NCBI GenBank assembly: GCA_036346375.1
Contig: CM070511.1
Coordinates: 992,001-1,056,000 of the forward strand
Source of the DNA: Guadua angustifolia
Lineage: Eukaryota > Streptophyta > Magnoliopsida > Poales > Poaceae
Direction of reading: 5' to 3'
DNA length: 64,000 nt
Shown here: piece after piece, positions 11,517 to 23,339 of the stretch
How the letters are laid out: the number at the start of each line of letters is the position of its first letter
Numbering within the stretch: position 1 is the first letter of the stretch
Made by a program: the position numbers and the translations under genes
Notes under the pieces: generated by a model
The model's input: only the letters and a program-made list of their open reading frames with translations
Told to the model about the DNA's origin: nothing
Databases searched by the model: none

Positions 11517-12835
11517 CAAATCAGAGCTCTAAGGCGTAGTCATTTGTGGAATCACCATGCGAGGGCCGCAGTGCACACTTTAGATTCGCCAGAGACTCGC
11601 CTGAGAAGGAGATCATTGTGGGAGTCACCGCCACCAGAGAAGAAGATGTCGCCGCCTAAGATCCCGTGCACAAAGTCCTGATTCGATCATGTCACTGAGT
11701 TCACGTAGACGAGAGCTTGTGGTGGGTGCCTTTTACGTTCACCGCCAGCGACTCTAGGGCATTGCGCTGCCATGGCCGAGGTGGCACGGTCGGATGGATG
11801 ACGCGTGGTGGCCGAATCAGCGCCAGCTCGATGTCAAATGGACGCTTAGGGCTGAGGTGGTGTCGTGTGGGCATCCGCGTCACCGCACACGTGTGCATGC
11901 ATGTTAGCTAGTGCGGGCCCACGTGTCGATGAGGAAGGTTGGTGCACCGGGTCCACGGTGGACGGATCTGGCCCCATGGGCCAAGTGCACAGACCGGAAG
12001 TCCACGTGTCGATGCCACAACCATGACGACGTCACACCGACTCAATAATTACCTTTTTCAGAATAAAAATAATTCAGATTAATATTTGATTTTCCAATTT
12101 TCTGATTTTTAGATTTTTGAATTTTTCACGAGCCCGTTCTCCCTCATACGAGCTCCGATTGAGGTGATTCAAATTTCTAAAAATTTATAAAATTGAGATC
12201 TATTTAATTCTAAATTTTATTTGATTCTTAGAGTTCATTTTCTCTCTATTTTGGTATTTATTTGGTTTTCTCTTTCGATTCGCGTAATTGTGCGACGCAT
12301 CCGAGGAAGATCCATCAACTTAAGACCAAGTTCCAGAGCAAGAATAAGGGCTTTTCTAAGGCAAGTTATTCTTTGATCATGTTGAACCTATGTTTATAAA
12401 ATTACTATGTTGTTTTACCATGTTGCATATTATTTCATGTGTGCAACTATTTTCAAATTAAATTGGGACTTAGATAAGATACCCTTTGATCTATACCATA
12501 CATTGTCATTTGTATGCTATAATCTATTGTCACCCTAGATTGGTTCACTATAGTTGGTTAATACTAAAATCAACATGGGATGGTTAGAACGAATTAGTGT
12601 GCTTAGCCATGCCACGTCATCACATGTACTTGAATCATTGATAATTAATCTTGAATAATGGATTATGGAATAATGTTATGAACTTGTGTGCCATGTGTGA
12701 TCATACGATGATATTGAGTTGTTGTGGCAATGGATGTCACACAACGATGTTGAATTGTTGATGGTACGTGGTGTTTGGTAATTAACTGGGGTGGTTATAA
12801 TTTAGATTGGGGCAAGTGGCAAGGAGCAGTATGCC
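11517..12835 (+). repeat. Family-3 LTR, left visible part (interrupted)
   Basis: The sequence corresponds, in inverse orientation, to the family-3 LTR at 33372-36464. Shared parts include the CTCCGATT...GATCT module at 12152-12201 and the stretch before the ATGCC target. It continues after the LARD at 46310. The 5' part of this LTR is missing here because the family-1 array is inserted at 11516. No gene is seen. Confidence 0.8.
12831..12835. repeat. Target-site duplication ATGCC, left
   Basis: Five bases flank the TG start of the LARD and match 46310-46314 immediately after its CA end. Confidence 0.9.
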
Positions 12836-14918
12836 TGTAATGCCGCAAAACTCGTTTGCTAGGGTTTTTGGCCGGTAATGATTGCACCTTCGTGATTCAG
12901 GGAATTAGAATTCGGGAGAAAATATTTATCGTCGCGCTTTTGAAGCTTTTAATGAAGGTTTTGGAAGTTGCGCTAGTTTTTCGGTTGAAGTATCTTTGAG
13001 CCGCATTGTTTGGCAGTAAGTTGTCTTTTATTGTTAGTTGTCGTTTCGCGCCAAGAATTGAAAATTTTATTTGGTTCGCACTAAGGGATTAAAGTTGGGC
13101 TTTGGAGTTTTGCTTTGGAGGGGTTTCATTTCATGTTGTTCCTAGCCTTTTTATTAGTCACCATTTGGTTGAGTATAAAAAGGAAGTTGTGGGAGAGGGG
13201 AACCTAGTTTAACCCCCCAGCCGACTCCTCCTCAAACCCAGCCGATATTTTCTCTGGTCGAAGCTAGCCCGGGCCACTCCTAGTGATCCTCTCCTCCTGG
13301 CGATCCTCTCCCCTGGCGATTCTCTCCCTTGGCCGACTCCCCCCTGGCGCATACTGTCTAGCCTCCTCCTCAGTGCGCCCCTGGAAGCTTCTCCAGCAGC
13401 TCCGGCCTTGCTCCGACCCTGCTCCGGGCCGGCTCCGGCGACCCCTCCCCCAGGCCGGCAAACTCCTCCTTCCCCCTCTTGTGGCAGCTCTCCCCCACCT
13501 CCCTCATCCCTCCATGAGAAAGACTTGAGGTAAACCCTAGGTCCTTGGGGGATTTTAATGCTTGCATGTAAGGTTTTTGATCAAATGCCCAGCTAGGATC
13601 CTTGTTTTTGTGATGCTTTTAGTTGAGGTATTTGGAGTCTAGAGTGTTTTTGGAGATTTCTGCTTGAGCTGGTTGCTGTCCCGCTGTTTGGACTGCAATT
13701 TGAAAATTTTGCAAGCGTTTCCTGGGGGTTTGTCTATAACGAAAGTTGTAGATAATTGAATTAACTTTCAATAGAGACCGAAATCATCAAGTTTCATTCA
13801 GCCATTTAAAAGTTATGGCTATTTTACCGATTTCTGTCCAGAACAAGTAAAAATTATGTTCGTTTGCTGTTCGTCGCAAATGTGGGAATAATCAGTGCTT
13901 TTCGGTCGGTCGGCTATAGAAAAGTTGTAGATAATTGAATTACCTTTCAATGAAGTCCAAAATCGCTAAGTTTCGTTCAGCCGATTGAAAGTTATGCCCG
14001 TTTACCAAGTTCTGTCCCGGTTGGCAGATTTCTGTTTCGGGTTTTAGGAGTAGGGCGGCCAACTTAGTTATGAGTCTTGCGTTGAATTGTTGGTGTGTTT
14101 TGAGTGGATTATATCCATGTGCAGGTGGTGTGACCCCGGGGGTGGCAATCTCGTCTCGCCACACCGTCTCGAGAAGTTGAAGGCAAGTGTATTGTCTTCG
14201 GTTGTGGCTTAGGTGGCCATTTGGTTTTGCAATCATATAATTATCCATGCGTTATTGTAATATTTTCATGTTTGATTTTGCTTGCGATGTGATGAATGAG
14301 AATGGTTAATTGCTCATGCTATCGTTCAAACCGAGATTATATGCAAGTGCATCAATGTTTGTTTGTTATGTGTGTCGATTGATGAATCATATGCTTTGTC
14401 AATATGCCATTGGATACATTTTATATATTCCTGGATGATGCTCCCTAGTATGATTAGGTTAAAGGGGACCTAAAAGATATAAGATTTGAGCTATGGAAAT
14501 AGCTCGAATGGTGGTCATGATATGCGATTGTAGCATTTATGTGAGTGTTTATGATATATGTGACCTTATGGATATGAAAGTTGAGAATGGCTTGTGCATA
14601 TATGCGTTTATGAAAAAGTGCATCTTTGGAGTGAATGCTTTGTGGGTTGCTTGTTGGACCCCGTATAATCGCCAAATTGACATATTGCCACATCACACGT
14701 TCATAAGATTACTTACTACTTTGATATGTGAATGTGAATAATGAAGTTGTGAGGTTGGATTAATAGGAATAGTTGATTTGTTATCTTGAAAATTGATTAT
14801 GCCTTTGGTGCGAGTGATAATGACAGATTGACCATGTAGATAAGATTTGTTGAGAATATGGATACAAATGTTGAGAAGGTGATTTGAATGTTGAGAATGG
14901 TAATTTATGGATGTGAGA
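12836..14918 (+). repeat. LARD 5' LTR, segment 1
   Basis: It aligns with 42812-44898 of the 3' LTR. It contains a TATA box at 13174-13181, followed by a pyrimidine-rich CTCC/GGCGATCCTCTC region. An imperfect internal duplication is spaced ~179 bases (13745 and 13924). It is interrupted at 14918 by the gag-only element. The last five bases (TGAGA, 14914-14918) are the target copy for that insertion. Confidence 0.9.
13174..13181 (+). promoter_or_regulatory. TATA box of LARD 5' LTR
   Basis: TATAAAAA lies about 340 bases into the LTR and is identical at 43150-43157 in the 3' LTR. It is a likely core promoter. Confidence 0.65.
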
Positions 14919-15654
14919 TGATGTGACTTTGGGTCCCGATCTTTCGATGAGAGCGATAACTTCGATTTGGAGGAATTGACTTTGACGATCCGACTACAAC
15001 GTACGACGACGATGCGCCTTAGCAATCGCTAAACCAACTCCAGAGGGTTATTGATCTTGCCGTTAGCACGATCAACTGAACACGAGTTCGATTCACGCAT
15101 GCAACGAAGAACAAGTAAGAACAATGGTAAAGCAATCTGAAATTGCGAATATGAATGAAAGATTGATAAGGTGGGGTTCGAAACAAGGAGCTTTAGGCGG
15201 TTGTTGAGCACGTCTGGAAGACTCAAAATAGTAGCAATAGCTAAATTATCAAATAAACAAAACCCAAAAACTAAAGTACGGCGGTAGCAAACAATATATA
15301 GATGTAAGTGGTGGCTAGGGAGCAGCTAGGGGCGTGCAGCACCCATGGGGGGGCGGCCAAGGGGTTGCCCTAGCATTACATGGGCTTTGGGCCCGAAAGA
15401 AAGGTGGCGCAGCACCTGGAGTTTCTGGCCCGTGACACTCTTTTGTGATTTCCCGTTGCTCCATAATGAATTTGGCACTGGGGCTGGATCCATTGGAAAG
15501 TAGACTCCGGGATCTTTCAAACGTGTACTCATGGGCCTCTAGAAACCTCCAGAATCAAAAGTTATGGTCATTTGAAGTTGATGCTGTCGCGGAGGCCGAA
15601 CCCGCGAATTTGCTGATTCCAAGTCCAACTTGCGCATAGGAGATGTCCTCATCA
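14919..15654 (-). repeat. 3' LTR of gag-only element
   Basis: It aligns with 19366-20105, with few differences. A minus-strand TATA-like CTATATATTG lies at about 15293-15302. The outer flank is the TSD TGAGA. Confidence 0.9.
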
Positions 15655-17659
15655 TCCTCCCCTTCTTGCATTTGAGTCGTCCTCGACTCATGCTCACCTT
15701 TTAGCACATCTTCAGCACAAAACATTCTCATACTGGTCCTGCATTTATTTAAATAAAATGGTAGCTTCGCCTCTTTATATTTTTTTAAGACACGAAAAAC
15801 ATTTAGAGGATTCACCTGATAATTATCCATATAGCTCAACACTTCTTTCCAGCATATTATGGCTTGATGAATGCTAGCACTTTTCGATGCTTTCTCCCTC
15901 CTTGAAGGAAAACCGTCCTCGGTATTGGACAAGTGGAAACGAAGCAACCAACAAAAGAACAACGCGTACACAGCGAGATGTATATATCCCATATTTCATT
16001 GTTCTTTTGGATTAGCGATGGAGTTATTTACAAAACAACACATGAGGAAATCAAATTTAAGCAAAGCACTTTTCCTCGCATTCGCCAATCGATTTGTGGT
16101 TATAAGTAAAGCATATAACATCAATATTAGCATGATTTAGTTTGCAACTTGATTTGCAAATATAAGTAAAGCACATATCTATTCGACCTTTGATAAAGAT
16201 TACTCATGTTTTGTGAGCCGCATTCAATAACATGTTTTGTGGGCAAAACAACAAGTTCTGGCATCAAGCATGGCTCATTCATGTTATCAAATTGTAAACA
16301 ACCAAAATCAAACCATTCCAATAATGGTGACACAATTTTAATTGGCTTCACGCATCAACTACGACATGTTGATTTGTAATACAAGTTAATGTACTAAAAT
16401 TAGAACAATGTGGCAGCAAGCTATGGGTATCACACATATTAGGAAAATTTGATGGAGCCAGAAGGAAACAAGTTGTTGCTTACAACTAGAATTGCCCAAA
16501 ATAGCAAGCTTCAATTCATCAAGTTTATCACAAGTTATGCATATTCGTAAACAAGAAACTTGCCATCTATGCCATATTCACCAAATAAATTGAATTTAAA
16601 ACAATAGGCATAAGTGCTAGACAAAGACATAAGAGATGAAATTTCAGAAATCTTGTCCATAGCACAAGTCAAACTAACAGGCTCATTCAACATGATATAG
16701 CACAAAACTGTGGTAGGGGATATTCTAGCTATCACCTCCTTATGCGTAATCAGCACCACATGATCAAAATTGTAAGCATGCAATTCATCATATGGTTCTA
16801 CAATTGTGGCACAAGGTGGTAGTTCACAAGAATTATGTATAGTAGGAATATACTCACCCATTTGCTCCCTTTCTTACTGTAAAATCAGATCTGTACCATG
16901 GTCATTGGTCTCCTCCTCAGAAGTAGGAACATCACCACCTCCTAAATTTTCATCCGTTGTTGTAGGTGTCGGGGTATCCATATCTCGTTCCATAGTCGAA
17001 GGGAATGTCCCATGCTCGACTTTCTCATCTTCCACGTTCTCAATCTCTTTTTGCTTGTGCTCATTTGTCTGCAAAATGTTAGCCACAAGAGGAGGTGCAG
17101 CAACAGGCGCCTCAAGTGAAGCTAATAGTGCATTCAAACATTCAATACTATAAGCACTTTCCAACAATTGTGAAAGAGAACGATATGTTTGATCAATAAG
17201 AATATCCTGAATACCCTTATTAAGCCCATGTATGAACCTAAACTAGATAGCTTCATCAGATTCTTCAAAACCACAACGTAACAAACAAGTTCGCAATTCA
17301 CGATAGTATTCTTTATGATACTCCCTTGTTTTAAGCATTGAAGTTTAGTAAGCAAACACTCAAAGATAATATTCAGGAACAAATTCAAGTCTCATAAAAT
17401 TTTTCATGTCAATCCAATTCTCAGGTTTTCTCCCTTTTCTACAAACATGCTTGCACAATGTTAGCGCATACCCAGAAAGCACATTAGCGGCAAAACAAAT
17501 CTTTTCATTTTCAAACAAATTATACATGCCAAATTGTTTGTCTACCGCTATTTCCCAATCAATATATGCTTCAGGGTCAAAGTTTCCAGCATATGGAGGC
17601 AATGTTAAATTGAGGTTACCGTGTTCAAAAGTAGGAGACGAAGTCGTCATGTTGTTCAT
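15555..17659 (-). pseudogene. Gag-like coding region of gag-only element (broken)
   Basis: The gag begins near the ATG at 17659. Its first part has the plant Ty3 gag signature LPPYAGNFDPEAYIDWE followed by AVDKQF, YALTLCKH and FVPEYYL. The frame breaks near 17360 and resumes with the IHGLNKGIQDIL-type stretch and acidic linkers (16874-17167). Further open frames at 16535-16861 and 15555-15992 follow; the last contains EGEDDEDISYAQVGLGISKF and reads into the 3' LTR. I recognise the capsid part only; the downstream segments are element-specific and of unknown function. No zinc knuckle or pol motif was found. Confidence 0.7.
15655..15667 (-). promoter_or_regulatory. Polypurine tract of gag-only element
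   Basis: The minus strand reads AAGAAGGGGAGGA directly before the 3' LTR, the expected plus-strand primer. Confidence 0.75.
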
Positions 17660-17762
17660 GTCGCAAATCCTTTGGTTGAATCGAAGAGAACTCGTTTCAT
17701 GTGGACCTATCATGATTAGTAGACAACAAGGAAAGACACACCATATGTAATTTCCTAGCAAC

Positions 17763-19350
17763 TACTAGATGTGGCTAAATAAGTCGCTCAACTCTCAAAC
17801 TTTAACCAAAGCTCGTACAAATTCCTACCAAGCAGTAGTGTTGTCGGCCGTTGGCGTTGTCAAAAGTTCTCCGAAGATTGGGTATAGCGATTGCCAAGAG
17901 AACGAACAAACGTACGAGGTAGAATATGTGGAGCTTGGTAGGCTATGTGAATTTCCTATGCAATCTGATAATTCTAGTTATTGTAATGATAAGTAATGAT
18001 CCAAACTAGAATTCACAAGTCCTAGTTGCCGATCTCAAAGATATAAGTGAATTTCAAGACAACACACACGCAAAGATAATGAAACTTAATGCAACCAATG
18101 GAATGAGCTAAATAAGAATAATTCAGCACCAACACTCGTGTTGCATAAGTTATAGAGAGACGCTAGCTAATTGCTTTAGAAAAGGTAAAAGGGCACAAGA
18201 TTGCTCACTCCTTAATACAATTGCACAATTTGAAAATGTCAAACACAAATTAGGGTTTTGATCAATTTAGTGCTGCCGGCCACTATTCTCTTCTCTTTTC
18301 TATCTCTTTTTTTTTCTTGGCCTTTTGGCTCTTTCTTTCTCTTTTTTTGGTGACTTTCGGCCAACACTAGTATGAGCAAAGTTTTGGAATCCCTAACTTG
18401 ATATCACAAGAGATATGATAATGCAACGTATCAAAAGGAGCAGCTCCAAGCAATTTCAAATCGCTAGTCTCAATTGGGATCAAAGTATTCGCAAAGGATG
18501 AATTGATTCCCAAAGGTATGTGCACTAATATTTTGGAATTTTATGGTTGTAGACGCTACTGGACTCAACCAACTCAAAGGAACAAAGCTAGAACACAAAT
18601 TGAAGAAACAAACCCAAATTCGGCCAGAACTATGCAATAAGATTGTTGCTACAATTAAGGCATGAAAATGACCGAATCAAGCTTGCTCACAATGTAACAA
18701 AATGATAGTACTGTTCTAAGCTTTAGAACAAGTATTCAAACACACAATTTCGAGCTCATATGTAGAAGTTATGGTCAAAACACTAAGGTGCACAGATTCA
18801 ACAAAATTCAGCCGATCTGACCAAATCCGAATCCGAGTCAAATTCGGTTTGAAGTAGTCCGAATCACGAAGGACACCCAAAAACGTTTTTGTAGAGGACT
18901 CTTCAAGGATTCAGGAAAGTATAAAAACTTCTCAATCGGAGTTCGGATGTAAGAGTTATGATCAAAATACCGAACCGACCTGGATTGCAATTGCAACTTG
19001 CTTCCCGAATTTGATGTCAAGATTAAACAACCTTTTAGATGGAATTAGATTTCGTGCCCAACTAGGTTTTTGTGGAGATTGTCCCAAAGTTTCAGGAAAG
19101 TGCAAAAACACTTGAATCGGAGCTCGTATGCGAAAGTTATGAACAAAACAAAGAACTGGATAGATTGAAATAAGAGCTACGCGAAGGAAAAACGATCAGC
19201 AACTAAAACAAGAACTCTAATGGATCAAAACCTAACAAAACACACTAAAATACCAGATTGAATCTAAAGGTTGAATTTTTGTGGAGGATTTTCAATTTTG
19301 GATAGAAAACAAAAACTAATCTAGGGTTCTAAATCTCTCACCGAGCAACT
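17763..19350 (-). other. Long non-coding leader of gag-only element
   Basis: About 1.6 kb lies between PBS and gag. It includes a poly-T/pyrimidine stretch (18296-18350) and three loose copies of a module ending in AGTTATG (near 18760, 18950, 19130) spaced about 180-185 bases. No open frame of interest is seen. Confidence 0.55.
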
Positions 19351-19365
19351 TGGCGCTCGATACCA
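19351..19365 (-). promoter_or_regulatory. Primer binding site of gag-only element
   Basis: The minus strand reads TGGTATCGAGCGCCA, directly adjacent to the 5' LTR. It resembles the TGGTATCAGAGC class, but one A is missing from the CAG. Confidence 0.75.
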
Positions 19366-20105
19366 CGATGTGACTTTGGGTCCCGATCTTTCGATGAGAG
19401 CGATAACCCGATTTGGAAGAATTGACTTTGACGATCCGACTACAACGTCATTGACGACGATGCGCCTTTAGCAATCGCTAAACCAACTCAGAGGGTTATT
19501 GATCTTGCCGTTAGCACGATCAACTTTGAACACGAGGTTCGATTCTCGCATGCAACCGAAGAACAAGCAAGAACAATGGTAAAGCAATCTGAAATTGCGA
19601 ATATGAATGAAAGATTGATAAGGTGGGGTTCTGAAACAAGGAGCTTCTTAGGCGGTTTGTTGAGCACGTCTGGAAGACTCAAAATAGTAGCAATGGCTAA
19701 ACTATCAAATAAACAAAACCCAAAAACTAAAATACGGTGGTAGCAAACAATATATAGATGTAAGTGGCGGCTAGGGAGCAGCTAGGGCGTGCAGCACCCA
19801 TGGGGCGGCCAAGGGTTGCCCTAGCGTTACATGGGCTTTGGGCCTGAAAGAAAGGTGGCGCAGCACTTGGAGTTTCTGGCCCGTGACACTCTTTTGCGAT
19901 TTCCTGTTTCTCCATAATGAATTTGGCACTGGGGCTGGATCCATTGGAAAGTAGACTCCGGGATCTTTCAAACGTGTACTCATGGGCCTCTAGAAACCTC
20001 CAGAATCAAAAGTTATGGTCGTTTGAAGTTGATGCTGTCGCGGAGGCCGAACCCGCGAATTTGCTGATTCCAAGTCCAACTTGCGCATAGGAGATGTCCT
20101 CATCA
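19366..20105 (-). repeat. 5' LTR of gag-only element
   Basis: This is the right-hand copy of the 740-base LTR. It ends CTCATCA at 20105 and is followed by TSD TGAGA. The inner terminal base reads C where the sister LTR has T. Confidence 0.9.
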
Positions 20106-20427
20106 TGAGAAGTGGTTGATGTTTATGTACTTGGCTATGGCTATGCAAATGTGAGAAATGAATGTAGGTTGCAAATTGGTTTATGTTAATTGCATTTGTG
20201 CATTCATGATGGAAGGGGTGACCCATTCTGATGCGGGCCTCTGTGCTCACATGTAGTGAGCACGAAAGTCCTACCTCGTAGTCCCGTATACGTGGGTGTA
20301 TGGGAGCGAGTCAGTAAGAGTAGGCACCCTCCACCACGGGGTGGAAGGGGAATGAGAGGCTGCACACCGACGGGTGTGCACTCGGCCATACCGGTATGTG
20401 CTAAAGAAGAGATGAGACATGCATATT
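20106..20427 (+). repeat. LARD 5' LTR, segment 2
   Basis: It starts with the right TGAGA copy and aligns with about 44894-45216 of the 3' LTR. It is interrupted after GCATATT at 20427 by the 18.9-kb block. Confidence 0.9.
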
Positions 20428-23323
20428 TGTAACATCCCAAAAATTTGAGTTTTAGTATGTTTTAAATTAAAAATGAACCATTCGTATTTTTCTCGAATTA
20501 ACCGAAACTTAATTTGAATTTTCTAATAATTAAAAGATTTAATTAGATTAATCTAAGTATCAAATTAAAGGTTTCCAGTTTTTATTGGGTTCCTTGTGCT
20601 TCAAGGAATTTTTCTGTATTTTTGGAGATTTTTCTGAATTTATTTGCCATTATTTGAATTTCTGGGATTTTTCTAATTCGGAAAATGTTTTAATTTTTCA
20701 AAACTCTCCTCGGGCGAATCCTTCGGCCCATCATCGCTCACCGCCGCCCAGCCCGTCGTCACGCCCATAACCCTAACCCTAGCTGCCTTGCCGCTCGTCT
20801 CCGTGTTCTTCACGCCTCCCGAGGCTATTTAAGCCGACGCCGCCCATTGCCCGAGGTTCGCCTCTCCGCGCCGCACCCGTCGCCCTATTCCTCACCGCCG
20901 GAGAGTTCCTGGTTGCGCCCGCCGAACTTCGCCAGTCTTGCGCAAATCTGAGCACTTTCTCCGCTGTCTCTGGCAGCCGTGCACCTCCGTCGTTATGGCG
21001 ATGACGGTCGAACTTCGTCGCGTCGCCCTCTCCCGATCCATGATTCTTCCGCCCGATCCGCCATCCTCCGCCGTTTCGTGTGTCGTCTCCTCGGCTCACG
21101 GTAAGGCAAGCACCGCCCTCGCCGTCGAGTTCCTTCACGAGCTCTCGCCGTCCGTCGCCCTCCGACGTCTCTGATCAAGCCGCGTCACCACCACCGCTGC
21201 CCTTTGCCCCGTCGCCGTCCGATTCGGAGCCAACGTCCCAGATCCTGCCGCGTGGCCGAACCCAGCACCCGTGCTGCGTCATCGCTTGCGTGGCCGCCGC
21301 GTGTGTGCCAAGTCGGCGCCACCTCAGCCCTAGCCGCCGCGTGGCATGCCACGTCGTCGCGGTTTGCCGTATCAGCCAAATGTCGCCTCGGTGCTCTCGG
21401 TCTACCGTGGACCAAGCCGCTGACATGTGGGCCCCGCATGTCAGTCGGTATTCATTTTTCTTTTCTGATTTTCCAAAAAACCGAAAATCCCAGCCAATCA
21501 CAAGCTGCCACGTGTCACCCTTGTGAATTTCTCTGATTTTCTCTGAATTAAATCTTCCGAAGGCCCGTTCTCCTTCGTCCGAACTCCGATTGAGCCGATT
21601 CAAATTCCTAAATTTTTGTAAAATCGAGATCTACATTCCAGAGCCATTTATTTTCAATTTTAAGCTTGTTTTCTCCTCTGTTTTGTATTTATTTGGTTTC
21701 GTTGCTTTATTTTCCGGTAGACGCGAATCCCGAAGGAGCGAACGGAGACTTCGAAGACCAAGAATCAGCACTTGAACAACAAGGCAAGTCGTAGACCTTT
21801 GATCATATTGGACCCATGTTTGCAAAAGTATTTTGTTTTATACAATTGCATGCTATTTGTGTATCAATGCTAGTTTATGGGAGTAGCTATTTACCTGTTT
21901 GAGTATGCCCCTTTGATTATTGGAATGCCATGTATCCATTGTTAACCATAGGTTGGGACATTATTAGTTGGACATAATCATAGTACCAGCATTGGGTTAT
22001 CGTAGCTATGCTTAGCCATACTTAGTTGTCCGATGGGATTCATATCACCTGTGAACTAATGTTAATCTTGACTTAATGAGATATGGAATTGTGGTTTTGT
22101 GACCCTTGTTGTAAAACTTGTTGTACCATGGCGAGGGGATGCCATTGGTTTTGGGTTGAACAAAATGTTTCCCTCGGGCAATTGATCGTGCGATAAAGGG
22201 GTCTTTGTTTAGCACATTGGGATGTGGTTGTCTTGCTCGAGACAATTTAAGGACTTAATCTTGTGCGCCATTGAGCTGGGCCTAACCGTGCAACCACAAG
22301 TCCGGTATGGGACGGACCTAGCTGATTAATTTGCAATGTCGGACTTGAGTATTGCCAGTTGTTGGTGTGGGGTCCGAGATGGACGGGTAGACTCACATGG
22401 CTCAAGAGGGGCCCCAAGGGCTAAACCTTAGAAGGGCGATCTTGGGTTTAGACATGCATTGTAAAGGCTTTGCAAGTGATCTCTCTGCCGACACACCAAA
22501 GGAAGTGTGTTCTTAGCGCTTGGCACTAAGGGATGATCATGTCTTGTGGGTAAAATTGTACAACCTCTGCGAGTGTAAACTATTGAATAGCCGTGTCATG
22601 GTCATGGACAAGCAGGGGATTTCACACGGGTATAGAGTATTTTCTTGAAATGTGGAATGGTTGGGATGTGAGCAGGGAGTTCTTCGTTGTTTTGTTGTCT
22701 CAAGCTATCTTTGTTGAATTGTGTGGTTGATACTTGTTTGAATGATGTAGGGTGATGCCTCGTCATTACATTCATGTTGTCTACCATTGATTTACCAGTT
22801 ATTTATTATTGTTTTTATCAATCGCCTTCAATCTATTTATTGTATTTAAATTCAAGTTATTGCTTTTACGCAAATGAACCATATAACTATCCTTTGTCAA
22901 GCCGTGCATGAAAATATTGCATCATTTCCTACGGCTTGTTGAGTATATTTTGTACTCACGGCTTTATGCCCTGTTGTTCGATTCTTCGAGGAAGGACGGG
23001 TAATGGGTATCAAGAGGAGGAGTACTATGAAGACTAACGCCGACTAGGAAGGCGTTCCCAGGATGATTACTGTGGCATGTCGAATGGCCCAAGTTATTTT
23101 ATTTCACGCAGCAGCTTTTATTTGTTTCCTTAAGCCAAGAGGCATTGGTGTATGAACCTTGACCATAAGGTCGTTTGCTTTATTCAATAATAATTTGTTT
23201 CTTCTTAGTTATTTCGATGTATGGAATGACATGTCATCTATGTTTCCCTTGTGTGCACTAAGCGTGATCTGGACTAGTGCGGTATACCAGAGGGTTTCGG
23301 ATTTGCATATCCGGGTCCCGACA
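20428..23323 (+). repeat. Family-1 LTR (5' LTR, plus strand)
   Basis: It runs TGTAACATCCC to GGGTCCCGACA, 2896 bases. Its first ~250 bases match the inverted LTR ending at 39286 more closely than the LTRs at 503-3432 and 8554-11516; for example both share CCATTCGTATTTTTCTCG. A TATA-like motif lies at 20825-20834. Confidence 0.92.
20825..20834 (+). promoter_or_regulatory. TATA-like box of family-1 LTR
   Basis: CTATTTAAGC lies about 400 bases into the LTR, at the same relative place as in the other family-1 LTRs. Confidence 0.55.
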
Positions 23324-23327
23324 GAGA

Positions 23328-23339
23328 TGGTATCGAGCC
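23328..23339 (+). promoter_or_regulatory. Primer binding site, plus-strand family-1 element
   Basis: TGGTATCGAGCC lies 4 bases after the LTR end. It matches initiator tRNA-Met except for one missing A inside CAG. Confidence 0.8.

Larger units (their letters stand above)
14919..20105 (-). mobile_element. Gag-only (TR-GAG-like) LTR retrotransposon, minus strand
   Basis: Two ~740-base LTRs (14919-15654 and 19366-20105) run TGATGTGACTTT to GTCCTCATCA on the plus strand, with TGATG/CATCA inverted termini and TSD TGAGA (14914-14918, 20106-20110). A PBS next to the right LTR and a polypurine tract next to the left LTR fix the orientation as minus. The internal region carries gag-like frames but no protease, reverse transcriptase or integrase. 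This matches the TR-GAG class of non-autonomous plant elements. It is inserted in the LARD 5' LTR; the 3' LTR at ~44898 has the empty site. Confidence 0.9.
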
